64,000 bases of DNA, taken from Coenobita brevimanus (Eukaryota; Arthropoda; Malacostraca; Decapoda; Coenobitidae). Positions 55,705-64,000 of the stretch are shown piece by piece. The position numbers and the translations under genes are program-made. How positions within the stretch are numbered: the first letter of the stretch is position 1; every line of letters begins with the position of its first letter. The stretch lies in the NCBI GenBank assembly GCA_032717465.1, contig CM064653.1, positions 35,318,603 to 35,382,602 of the forward strand, given 5' to 3'. The notes under the pieces are model-generated. The model did not search any database. It was given only the letters and a program-made list of their open reading frames with translations, and had not been told where the DNA came from.

Positions 55705-58386
55705 CAAACAGCGATTGTGTGTGTGTATGCGCCAAAGCAAGAGCGTGCTAGAAGAGTGAGAGAAGAGTTCTGGACAAATGTGGAAGTGTGCATGGAAAAG
55801 TTTGGAAGGAATGAGAGAGTGTTTTTGATCGGTGATATGAATGGTAAAGTTGGGAATGTGAAGGTGGATGGAATAGTTGGTGAGTGGGGTATGCCTGCTG
55901 AGATAGATGAGAATGGGGGTGCATTAGTGAACATTTGTGCTGGGAGGGGATTGGTGATAGCCAATACCCTCTTCAGGCATAAAATGATCCACAGGTATAC
56001 ATGGCGAGTGATGAGAAGGTTGGGTGGTGAACTGAATGAAAGGAAGGCAATGATTGATTATGTGTGTGTGGATGAAAGGATGCGAAGATGTGTAATGGAT
56101 GCAAGAACTTATAGAGGCTGGGGGAGTGGACTTTCTGACCACTACTTGGTGGTGGCCAGAATTAGGATTCAAGTAAGATGGAGGAATAGAAGAAGGGAAA
56201 GACGAGAGGAAGGAGTAGTTGCAAGGAGAGTGGGAAGGTTACAAGAGGATGAGAAAAAGGCAGAGTATAAGAGAGAAGTGGAGGAACGATTGGACAAATA
56301 TGAATTGGAGCAGATGGGAGACATGGAAGGTGTGTGTAGGATATTTATAGAAGAAATATGTGCAGCATGTGTTGTGGTGTGTTGAAGGAAGAGAAGACGG
56401 AGGGGGGTGCAAGGAACAGTATGGTGGACTGAAGAGGTGAGACAGGCTGTGGCACAAAAGAAGAAAGCATACAATGAATGGATGAGAAATAGAGGCGTGG
56501 AAGAAGTTGAGAGGCAGAAGAGAGAGTTATATGTAGAAAGAAAGAGAGAGGTGAAAAGATTAGTAAGAGAGAGTAAGAAGAGAGTGGATGAGGAATTTGG
56601 AAGGAATTTGAGTGTAAAGTGGAGGGACTGTAAGAAAATGTTCTGGAAAGAGGTGAAAAGAGTACGATAGGGTTGAAGTGAAGTAAGCAGGGGAGTGAAA
56701 GATAAAAATGGTAGATTACTAGTGGAGAAGGAAGAAAAAGTGAACAGATGGAGAGAACACTTTAAGGAATTGTCGAACATAGAGGATGGAAGTAATGTGA
56801 GTATAAGTGGCTGGGGAATGGCTGGGAGAAGGAGGGAGGTGAGAAGACAGGAAGAAATCAGTAGGATAGAAGTTGTGGAAGCAATGAAGAAAGTTAAATC
56901 GGGGAAAGCCCCAGGAATTGATGGAGTGTGTGGTGAAATGCTGAAGCATGAGAGAGAGATAGTAGTAGAATGGATGTGGAAGATGTGCAGATTGGCCTGG
57001 GAGGAAGGTAGAGTCCCGGAGGATTGGAAGTCAGGTATAATTATTCCCTTGTACAAAGGAAAAGGGGAAAAAGAAATGTGTGGTAATCATAGGGGCATTT
57101 GTCTTCTTAGTATAATAGGAAAAGTGTATGGTAGGATACTTATTGACAGAGTTAGAGAAAGAACAGAGAAATTAGTTGGAGAAGAACAGGGAGGCTTTAG
57201 GAAGGGAAGAGGTTGTGTAGATCAGATATTCATTCTTAGATCTTTAGTGGAAAAGTTTCTAGAGAAGGGAAAGAAGTTGTATGCGGCTTTCATGGATTTG
57301 GAGAAAGCATATGACAGGGTGGATACACAAGGATTGTGGAAAGTATTAAGAATATATGGAGTGGATGGGAAGTTGCTGAATGCTGTGAAGAGTATGTATG
57401 ATGGTGCGAAGGCTGCAGTGCGTGTGGATGGTGAACTAAGTGAATTTTTCTCTTTGAAAGTTGGGTTGAAACAGGGATGTGTCATGTCTCCATGGTTGTT
57501 CAATCTGTACATGGATGGGGTAATAAAAGAGGTACAAGGTAGGGTAGTGGATGTTGGAGTGGCCCTGGTGAGAGAGGATAGTGTTTGGAAACTCCCTGAA
57601 CTGTTGTTTGCAGATGATACTGTGTTGTTGAGTGAAGACGAAGGGGAGCTGCAAGGCTTGGTGGATGAGTTTGGGAGAGTGTGTAAGAAACGGAATCTAA
57701 TGGTGAATGTAGGGAAGAGTAATGTGATGGTCTTTGAGAGAGGTGAAGTCAGTGAATGTACAGCGAGGTTGGATGGTGAGGAATTGGAAAATGTGAGTAC
57801 GTTTAAGTACTTGGGTAGTGTGATGAGTAAGGATGGAGGTTTGGAGGGTGAAGTGCTTGAAAGGGTACAGCAGGGAAGAAAGGTTGCTGGTTCTTTGAAA
57901 GTAGTGATAAGAAACAAGGAAGTGAGCATGGAAGTGAAAAAGTTACTACATGACAGTATTGTGATACCAACTCTAACATATGGAAGTGAAGCTTGGACGT
58001 TGTTGGAAGGACACAAATCAAGAGTGAGAGCAGTGGAAATGAGTTATTTAAGAGGAGCCTGTGGAGTCACATGGAGAGACAGGCTGACGAATGAGGATAT
58101 AAAGGATCGTTGTGGTGTGGATGTGGATGTAATAGGAAGCGTTATGAGGAACACACTGAGGTGGTTTGGCCATGTCGAGAGGATGGAGGGTGAAAGACTG
58201 ATGAAGAGACTGTATGTGAGTGAGGTGGAGGGGGGAAGAGGGAGGGGGAGGCCGAGGATGAGATGGAGGGATGAGGTGGAGAGGTATATGAGAGAGGGGG
58301 GTGTGAGTTGGGAGCAGGGCAGTGAAATGGCGGGGGACAGGGCGACTTGGAGGCAATTTGTTTGTGGCCACCCCAAACGGGATTGA
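55705..58386 (+). pseudogene. RTE-A endonuclease (partial) and reverse transcriptase, three nonsense codons
   Basis: One frame runs through 894 codons. Endonuclease part: VYAPKQERARRVREEFW, VFLIGDMNGKVGNV, MIDYVCVDERMR, SGLSDHYLVVARI. The N-terminal endonuclease third is missing. After a basic linker come RT motifs as in the 15-17 kb copy, with intact LLFADDTVLLSEDEG (about 57.61 kb), then LRWFGHVERMEGERLMKR and the end CGHPKRD. Breaks: TGA at 56383-56385 (Gly in the other copy), and TAG and TGA at about 56668-56676 (Gln and Gly there). No frameshift. The ATG at 55654 belongs to host sequence and is not the LINE start. Confidence 0.93.
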
Positions 58387-58414
58387 GGCGTCTGGCAATA
58401 GATAGATTGATATT
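55705..58414 (+). mobile_element. RTE-A LINE, 2.7 kb, with 11-bp target-site duplication
   Basis: TGTGCATTGCT lies at 55694-55704 and 58415-58425 and brackets the element exactly. It is 5'-truncated within the endonuclease and complete to the GGCGTCTGGCAATAGATAGATTGATATT tail (tail given in two known parts). Inserted on plus, antisense to the calmodulin-like gene, in its last intron. It is the longest RTE-A copy here, and its coding region is broken only by nonsense codons. Confidence 0.95.
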
Positions 58415-58483
58415 TGTGCATTGCTGTAATTTTGCTTCCTGAGCTGCACTTGGTTTTCTCACACATCCACTCACCACATTAGT

Positions 58484-58490
58484 CATTATT

Positions 58491-58520
<30 letters not shown>
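58484..58520. repeat. (TCA)n microsatellite
   Basis: About eleven ATC/TCA units, intronic. Confidence 0.95.
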
Positions 58521-58521
<1 letters not shown>

Positions 58522-59147
58522 CCTTGTGCAGTACTGTATAGTAATGACCAACATCATCATCATAATTTCCTGCTACTTTAAAAGGCTACCTTATTTGCAT
58601 TGCATAAACAAGTATTGTATATAGTAACAGATTCATATCCTACATGTTTTCAAGTGAGTAGAAGATACTGGATCCATACACTGCTTAGGCGAGAAATACG
58701 AACATAACAGTTATGAAGATACCTTTATGAGATAACCACTTACTGAGATACTGTACACTGTTTTACTCTGGTAAGATTTATCAAGTAGTTAGTAACTAAA
58801 TGTAAGACATATCCATAAAGTCTTCTTAGAAGCTGTCATATAAGGTGATTAGCTTTGTGTTTATATGTTCTCAGTGTGTATACAGTAAATTCAACATCCT
58901 TACATTTTTAAAGTTGTTCATGCCCTTCTTCATTGTTATTTAGTTAATGAACAGTGCTGAATCCTTATTCCTCCTCTCTTACTAAGTGTTTCTGTTTGTA
59001 AGTCTAACTGATGTACAGTACAATGTTCTCCAATAAATCAAGTACAGTACAGTATGTTGGTTCTTCATCTGCTGTATATGGTACGGTATCCTAGTGAATG
59101 GTTAAGCTTGTTGTTCTCTTTTGAATTAAAAAAACTCAGCTTATCAC

Positions 59148-59296
59148 CTTCATAGTTGACTTTGCCATCGCCATTAGGGGCCGCCTCCTTGATCATGTCC
59201 TCCACCTCCTGCTCAGTCATTTTCTCACCCATGCTAGTCATGACGTGGCGCAGTTCCGTTGAGGAGAGGTACCCAGAATTTTTCTTGTCAAACACT
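59148..59296 (-). CDS. Calmodulin-like protein, exon for EF-hands 3 and 4
   Basis: 149 bases: 1 base, 49 codons, 1 base. Protein: [49 protein letters not shown]. The ELRHVMT helix and NYE motif are typical of calmodulin. EF-3 loop [12 protein letters not shown] has Lys at position 3 and Ser at position 5, where calmodulin has acidic/Asn ligands. EF-4 loop [12 protein letters not shown] has Ala at position 1 instead of Asp. Both loops should bind Ca poorly. Acceptor TTCAG|AGTG at 59297-59298, donor GAAG|GTGATAAG at 59147. The Lys codon AA|A is restored across the upstream intron. Confidence 0.92.
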
Positions 59297-59888
59297 CTGA
59301 AGAGCCAAGAGAAAGTTAGTTACACATGTAAAAAGTAATGGTAACATTCAACCTTGTACAGTACTGTACTTGTGTGACCTCTTTTGGCCCAGGGTGTATG
59401 AGGGCCTTACTGCAATTTTATGAATTTTGAAAGGCATTGTACTATGATGATCAGAAGGTTGGTGTTGGGGGTTGCAAAGACAATATCAGATTTCTCCAAG
59501 AAATATTTTCCCTTACAATAGTGGACTATTGAATTAAGCTTGAATCTGAGGGGTAACATGGTTCTAATGACGAGTAAAACTGTTCATGATAATGTCCTTG
59601 CAGAGTCTACCATATGTAACACTGACAAACTTCCTGAAGTTGTGATGTAATGGATGACATGATGGGAACACAATTAACACATGAATGACCAGATTAATGA
59701 AAGATGTCATAACTAAGTACTGTAGACTGCAGCATAACAGTTGGGACTGATGAAAATATAAGTACAATGCAGTATAAAGTAAATGTGGCCAAACCATTTT
59801 TTATTAGATACAGTGTACAGTATAGGTAAACATATATACTGTAGATTGCTTAGATAATCTATTTTTTTAAACTGTTTTATGTCACTTG

Positions 59889-60055
59889 CATGGGGGAGCT
59901 GATGGTGCAGTGGCTGGCATCTACAGCCCACAGCTGGAGGAACCCCTGTTAGATTCTTGATCTGGTCAGGCTTGTGGACTTAGTTTGTTTCCCCCTTGCC
60001 CCTGTTCACCCATGAGAACAATATTGTAGACTTGGTTGTTTACCAACTACAGTAC
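59889..60055 (+). mobile_element. Degenerate tRNA-derived SINE
   Basis: TGGTGCAGTGG (A-box-like, about 59901) is followed 45 bases later by GTTAGATTC (B-box-like, canonical GGTTCGATTC). Then comes a non-coding body with TTTCCCCCTTGCCCCTGTTCACCC. The order is that of a tRNA-headed SINE. It differs from SINE-T and from the composite SINE at 6.2 kb. Intronic. No ORF and no clear tail. Confidence 0.6.
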
Positions 60056-60059
60056 TGCA

Positions 60060-60973
60060 GGTCATTTTCTAGAGGTACAGTATACTGATATTAAAAAAAA
60101 ATGCATGTTTGCCATTATGATCTCCATGCAGTCGATGTGTATATACCGTGTATCTAAGCTTTGTTTTTTGCAAGCCTGATATTTCTTTACAAAAACTCTT
60201 CCTTAGGTAACTACTCCAGCCACCCTCACTTCAAGTGATAAATAACAGCAAGGCCTATATGTAAGTAGCTTGTTGGACATGCATAGTACAAGGGGCACAC
60301 TTGCCCCATTATGTGGCATTTGTCCCAACATGCAGAGTACCGGTACTTTATACCACCTGAGCACAGTATTTTAACAAGCAAGTTACCATACTTCCATTTC
60401 TCAATATGGACTGGGAAATTATGAAGGAATCAGGGCTACATTGGTACTCACATATGGAAATATTATTAACTGAAACTACTGTAGCTATCTATTCAATAAA
60501 CATCATTTCCATATGTGAGTATAATCCTTTCACTTTACTAATTCACACCCCTATTAAATCAGGACACTGAGAAACTGTTATTTTGTTTTATAACCAAAGT
60601 GTCCACTCAAAAAACAGATATTGAGCTGGACTGCTGGGCTAAGTATAGTACTAAGTGTCTGAATGACTATAATGGGCAATTTCTGCTAACACAGTAAACT
60701 AAGGAACAGGATGTGTCTTGATTTCATAATGACTTGAATTATTTAAATGAGAGAATTATACCTACATAGGAAAACTGTGTTTATTGAGAATGTACACGTT
60801 TCGGTTCTACATTAATCTTCTTCTGGTATGAACTGAGAATGAACATTATGCATGTGTATATATACAGAGAGAGAAGTGGGGGTGGGGGGGAGAAAGAGGG
60901 AGGGAGGGTCACAGTAGGGTTAGGTGTAGATAAAAGGAAGGACAGGGAATGAGAAGAAGAAAGGTGAGGATGT
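60060..60973. other. Intron sequence, no gene; one perfect 17-bp inverted repeat
   Basis: AT-rich intron of the calmodulin-like gene. TACTCACATATGGAAAT (60445-60461) is repeated exactly inverted at 60505-60521 with a 43-base spacer. Nothing else recognised. Confidence 0.6.
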
Positions 60974-61012
60974 TTCTCTCTCTCTCTCTCTGTCTTGAGA
61001 GAGAGAGAGAGG
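60974..61012. repeat. (TC)n...(GA)n self-complementary repeat
   Basis: A TC run, the short spacer TGTCTT, then a GA run. The two halves can pair. Confidence 0.9.
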
Positions 61013-61474
61013 TAGGTAGACAAAGAGATAGATAGATAGCTTAGAAGACTAAAAGCATCCTAAGCCATCTAGCATATGGCTATCTGTCCACGACTCCTGT
61101 GGTACATGGAGACTGTACAGTAATGGGCTTTGTTCCTTCTGTGATTTATGTCCTTAGAGATACCTGTATAGAAGAGCTCTGATCTAGATCTCTCTGTCAT
61201 ATGTGACTCTGAAAAATGGATTGATGATAATGTTTCGCTGGGTGGCAAGTGAATACTGTACAATGAAACTGAAGCTGATATGGGTAGTAAGTCACAAAGT
61301 GTTATGTTGGTTGTGTTCCTTGTCTTTAAATTATGTCTCAGTAAGATTCAGTTACTGTATTCTAGTTCCACTGGGGAAATATGAACAGAGCTTAGAGCTA
61401 TATAAAAAAAAAAAATCCTGTAAAGAAGAGGTTTCTTGGTTCTATTCACTACTTTTCCTTCATTTCGTTGCATT

Positions 61475-61945
61475 TTGTTTATAAAGGCTCCAACATGCAA
61501 GCATGCGTTGGCGTTGGTCACCTAATGGCAGCTCTCTGTGCTGCTTGATCTCTGGCAGACTCCCTTTTCAGTTCCTCATCCCTGAGGTCACAATGACCTC
61601 ATTCCAGGCCTTTTTCAGTCTGCCTCTTGCAACCCTACCCCCAACGTTCACACTTCTCACTTTGTGCGCCCAACTGTCATCCCCCATCCTCTGCACATAA
61701 CCAAACCATCTCAGTCTACTTCTCCTCATCACAACACCAATACACTCCAGTCCCATCCTTCCTCTTAACTCTTCCATTGTAAACCTAGCCTCTCCCAGGC
61801 TTCGCATTCATGGATGCACTGCACATCCACCTAATCATGTCATTTCTGTATGTTTGAGTCTGCAAATATCCAAATTCCTATACTGCCCAGGTCTCACTAC
61901 CACACAGCATTATACTCCTAACACATGCCGCATACAAAGATCCCT
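61475..61945 (-). mobile_element. RTE-B 3' fragment
   Basis: The minus strand encodes FTMEELRGRMGLECIGVVMRR and LRWFGYVQRMGDDSWAHKVRS (61568-61807), with the family 3' end (GGTGACCAACGCCAACGC...GTTGGAGCC). It matches 23.15-23.6 kb. 5'-truncated, intronic, same strand as the gene. Confidence 0.88.
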
Positions 61946-62019
61946 GTTTAATTTTAATGACATTTTCACTGTCGGTCAGAAATTACCTATACTCCTTCGC
62001 TGAAATTAATCCCACTCAC

Positions 62020-62155
62020 TTGAATGCCTCCTTTAGCTCGTCCTCGTTGCCAATGTCCTTCAATTTCTTGCTCATCATTTGCAGGAACTCGTTGAACTCG
62101 ATAGTGCCATCAGCACAAGTCTCCACTTCACCCACTAACTTCCTCAGCTCCGTCT
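62020..62155 (-). CDS. Calmodulin-like protein, exon for EF-hand 2 and central helix
   Basis: 136 bases: 2 bases completing a codon, 44 codons, then 2 bases of a split Lys codon. Protein TELRKLVGEVETCADGTIEF, then NEFLQMMSKKLKDIGNEDEL, then KEAF(K), aligns with calmodulin from the end of linker 1 through EF-hand 2 to the start of EF-hand 3. The Ca loop ETCADGTIEFNE keeps position 5 Asp, position 6 Gly and position 12 Glu, but position 1 is Glu and position 3 is Cys instead of Asp, so binding is probably weakened. Donor CAA|GTGAGT at 62019. Acceptor CAG at 62156-62158. An alternative acceptor 2 bases further in is possible but would break the codon phase only if the upstream exon differs. Confidence 0.88.
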
Positions 62156-62159
62156 CTGA

Positions 62160-62368
62160 TGAAACACACACACGTACACAGTGGAATATGGTCATATTCT
62201 AAGGGTTTTGGAGACTTTACAACACCTCTTTCTTAGCAAATATTCTGCACATTTCACCTTGTCACCTAAAATATTGACGCAGTCATCAGTTGATATTAAA
62301 ATGATACATGTAGCATACGGTGCAATGTCAAGGTGCCTCATTTGTTAAATTCCTGTGGCACCTAGAAT
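62160..62368. other. Intron upstream of the EF-hand 2 exon; no further exon seen
   Basis: Contains (CA)n near 62165 just before the acceptor (minus strand reads a GT-rich tract). No EF-hand 1 sequence recognised. Confidence 0.5.
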
Positions 62369-62740
62369 ACAATGTTGTAGGTGGTGGCGACCATCATCCA
62401 CTCACTTGATGTAGTGCTGCCTACTCCTTCCTTAGCCTTTATCATTCTTTTTCTGTGCCTGCCCTCCTCTCTTCCTATTTCTCCCATCTTTCCTGTCACT
62501 TCTTATTGCTTTCTTTCCTTTACAGGTGGCTTTACATTGAGTGACAAGCCAAATGGTTTCCTGTAAGCCAGGAAACCATTTACAATGCTGGGTGGTAACC
62601 ATATAACCAAACCATAAATGTTCCCTACGTGTCAACAAGTGGGTTGGTGGAGGGTTAGTGCCCCTCTTCATAAAACAACTAACTCGAAGTCAAATGGCCA
62701 CCCCTTAGGGGATTATGGTGTCTGGCAATAGATAGATAGA
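62369..62740 (+). mobile_element. SINE-T retroposon, apparently full length, 8-bp duplication
   Basis: CCTAGAAT at 62361-62368 and 62741-62748 brackets the element. Order: GTAGGTGGTGGCGACCATC start, pyrimidine-rich body, GTGGCTTTACATTGAGTGAC, a perfect 13-bp hairpin (62551-62563 with 62569-62581, loop TAAGC), GGGTTGGTGGAGGGTTAG, then ATGGCCACCCC...GTCTGGCAAT and (AGAT)n. About 372 bp, no ORF. Best reference copy of the family in the window. Confidence 0.92.
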
Positions 62741-62748
62741 CCTAGAAT

Positions 62749-63118
62749 CTATCTATCTATCTATTGCCAGATGCCATACTCCCATAAAGGGTGGCCATTT
62801 GACTTTGAGTTAGTTGTATTACGGGGAGGGGCACTAACCCTCCACCAACCCACTTGTTGACACGTATGGAACACGTATGGTTTAGTTATATGGTTACCAC
62901 CCAGCATTGTAAATGATTTCTTGGCTTACAGGAAACCATTTGGCTTGTCACTCAATGTAAAGCCGCCTGTAAAGGAAAGAAGAGCAATAAGAAGTGACAG
63001 GAAAGATGGGAGAAATAGGAAGAGAGGAGGGTAGGCACAGAAAAAGAATGATACAGGCTAAAGAAGAAGTAGGCAGCACTACATCAAGTGAGTGGATAAT
63101 GGTCGCCACCACCTACCA
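62749..63118 (-). mobile_element. SINE-T retroposon, inverted relative to its neighbour
   Basis: Same family on minus, from TGGTAGGTGGTGGCGACC (63118) to the tail at 62749, where it meets the duplicated CCTAGAAT of the plus copy. The two form a ~370-bp tail-to-tail inverted repeat with almost no spacer. An A run (about 63130-63146) lies outside its 5' end. Confidence 0.92.
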
Positions 63119-63671
63119 CAATACAGCCTTAAAAAAAAAAAAAAAAGCTGAACATGTTTGTATCAAGGTTAATGTTTAGTTACTAGTCACTGCAAGTATG
63201 TCGTTGAAACCTTATTCACATGTGAACTTTAACAAATGAACAGACTTGGCTGCTTAAAAAAAAAAAAAAAAAGGCATGTAACAGTAAATGGGCAACAATT
63301 ACCATAAAGTAATCATTTCTAGCAAAAAGAAGGTACGTTTATCAGCTCAAAGTCTGAAAACAGAATTAGGATCAATTGCCATTAATAACTCAACATTTTG
63401 ATTTACAAGAACTTTATGCAAAAATTTTTGCACTCATTTCTTTATCCCTCCTGCAACAACCAACACAGCAAAACTGCAGCCTCGCTCCATAACAAGGACT
63501 CTCTCAAACCTAGAGGCTCACAGCAACTTCAGTACCATAGTTACCCCTAGCTTTCTGTAATTGGTTGCTAGGTATCACATTCAGTTAGAATCTCCTCCTT
63601 CTAAACAGACTGCCTAGCTAACCCTCAAGCTGTGGTGTGGGAAAAACCTTTATGATAAACATGATCATTTT
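63119..63671. other. No gene seen; two A-rich runs
   Basis: A runs at about 63130-63146 and 63257-63272. Otherwise AT-rich with nothing recognised on either strand. Confidence 0.5.
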
Positions 63672-64000
63672 TAGGTGGTAGCAGCCATCATCCACTTACT
63701 TGCACTGGTTACTTCTTCGTTCACCTTTATCATTCGTTTGCTGAATGTCCTCTTTTCCTATTTCTTCCATCTTTCCTGTCACTTTTTGTAACTAATTTCC
63801 TTTTCACGTGGCTTTACATTGAGCGACAAGCCTAATGGTTTCCTGTAAGCCAGGAAACCATTAAAACGCCGGATGGTAACCATATAACCAATCCATACGT
63901 GTTTCTTACGGGTCAGCAAGTGGGTTGGCGGAGGGTTACTGCCCCTCCCCGTAAAACAACTCAAGGTCAAACATTCACCCCCTACGGGATTATGACGTCT
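63672..64000 (+). mobile_element. SINE-T retroposon, runs off the window
   Basis: Starts TAGGTGGTAGCAGCCATCATCC and continues through the hairpin (63834-63865), GGGTTGGCGGAGGGTTACTG and ...GGGATTATGACGTCT at the window edge. The TAGA tail must lie just beyond. More diverged than the pair at 62.4-63.1 kb. Confidence 0.9.

Larger units (their letters stand above)
53600..62155 (-). other. Calmodulin-like EF-hand gene, 3' part (gene span within the window)
   Basis: Three exons on minus, 62155-62020, 59296-59148 and 53631-53600, join in frame through two introns of 2.7 and 5.5 kb. Both have GT donors and AG acceptors and matching phases (phase 2, then phase 1). The product covers EF-hands 2, 3 and 4 of a calmodulin-type protein and ends with a TAA. 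I could not find EF-hand 1 or the start codon up to 64000, so the gene continues beyond the window or its first exons are too short or diverged to see. The introns are filled with RTE-A, RTE-B, RTE-C and Jockey pieces and a tRNA-type SINE. Confidence 0.88.

Noticed and set aside
58142..58522. ORF beginning with a run of Met
   Set aside because: It is (TCA)n read on the other strand joined to antisense RTE-A.
63119..63671. Search for the EF-hand 1 exon of the calmodulin-like gene
   Set aside because: No sequence resembling the FKEAFSLFD or loop 1 pattern was visible on minus in 62.2-64.0 kb.
1..64000. CRISPR array, bacterial operon or viral genome
   Set aside because: The regular short repeats are microsatellites without unique spacers; the coding content is animal retroelements and a spliced gene.

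Overview
The window is animal nuclear DNA, most probably from a decapod or other malacostracan crustacean. Evidence: split genes with GT-AG introns, EN-RT LINEs of RTE, Jockey and CR1-like type, piggyBac- and Tigger-like DNA elements, very many (TA)n, (TCTA)n and (TG)n microsatellites, and a short TTAGG-type (arthropod telomere) stretch. The species cannot be fixed from sequence alone. I see no prokaryotic operon, CRISPR array or rRNA gene.

Layout. About 1-41.9 kb is a dense, nested pile of transposable elements. I use these working names. RTE-A: LINE copies whose ORF ends a dozen bases before the 3' tail GGCGTCTGGCAAT+(TAGA)n. RTE-A2: a sister subfamily. RTE-B: an RTE-like LINE with a PHD-like zinc finger after the RT. 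RTE-C: an older relative. SINE-T: a short non-coding retroposon whose 3' end is the RTE-A tail. In order: SINE-T; a 555-bp tandem repeat; RTE-A; RTE-C; a tRNA-headed SINE; a Tigger-like element; SINE-T; RTE-A2; an old CR1-like LINE with ORF1 and ORF2, invaded by RTE-A; a nearly intact RTE-A; a 5'-truncated Ty3/gypsy-type element with integrase before reverse transcriptase and a complete 779-bp LTR; RTE-A; Jockey; RTE-B interrupted by an 854-bp piggyBac-type element; a second Jockey; a 2.8-kb piggyBac-type element carrying an RTE-A2; a Jockey endonuclease half; two head-to-head RTE-A copies; a Tigger-like element with perfect terminal repeats; and a second RTE-B.

About 41.9-53.6 kb is TE-poor, AT-rich sequence with no recognisable gene. 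It holds an old RTE fragment, a 39-bp orphan RTE-A/SINE-T tail with target-site duplication, and a 288-bp piggyBac-type MITE.

About 53.6-62.2 kb contains the only host gene I can support: the last three coding exons, minus strand, of a divergent calmodulin-like EF-hand protein. Its splice sites and phases match exactly, and its 5' exons lie beyond the recognisable part of the window. Its introns hold a 2.7-kb RTE-A insertion with an 11-bp target-site duplication, Jockey, RTE-B and RTE-C fragments, and a tRNA-derived SINE. The right edge (62.4-64.0 kb) holds three SINE-T copies, two of them tail-to-tail.

How the parts relate. The most coherent system is the RTE-A/SINE-T pair. The LINE's 3' tail, which includes its last codons, is also the 3' end of SINE-T, and it occurs alone as tiny insertions with target-site duplications. 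This is what is expected if the RTE-A reverse transcriptase recognises that tail and mobilises anything carrying it.
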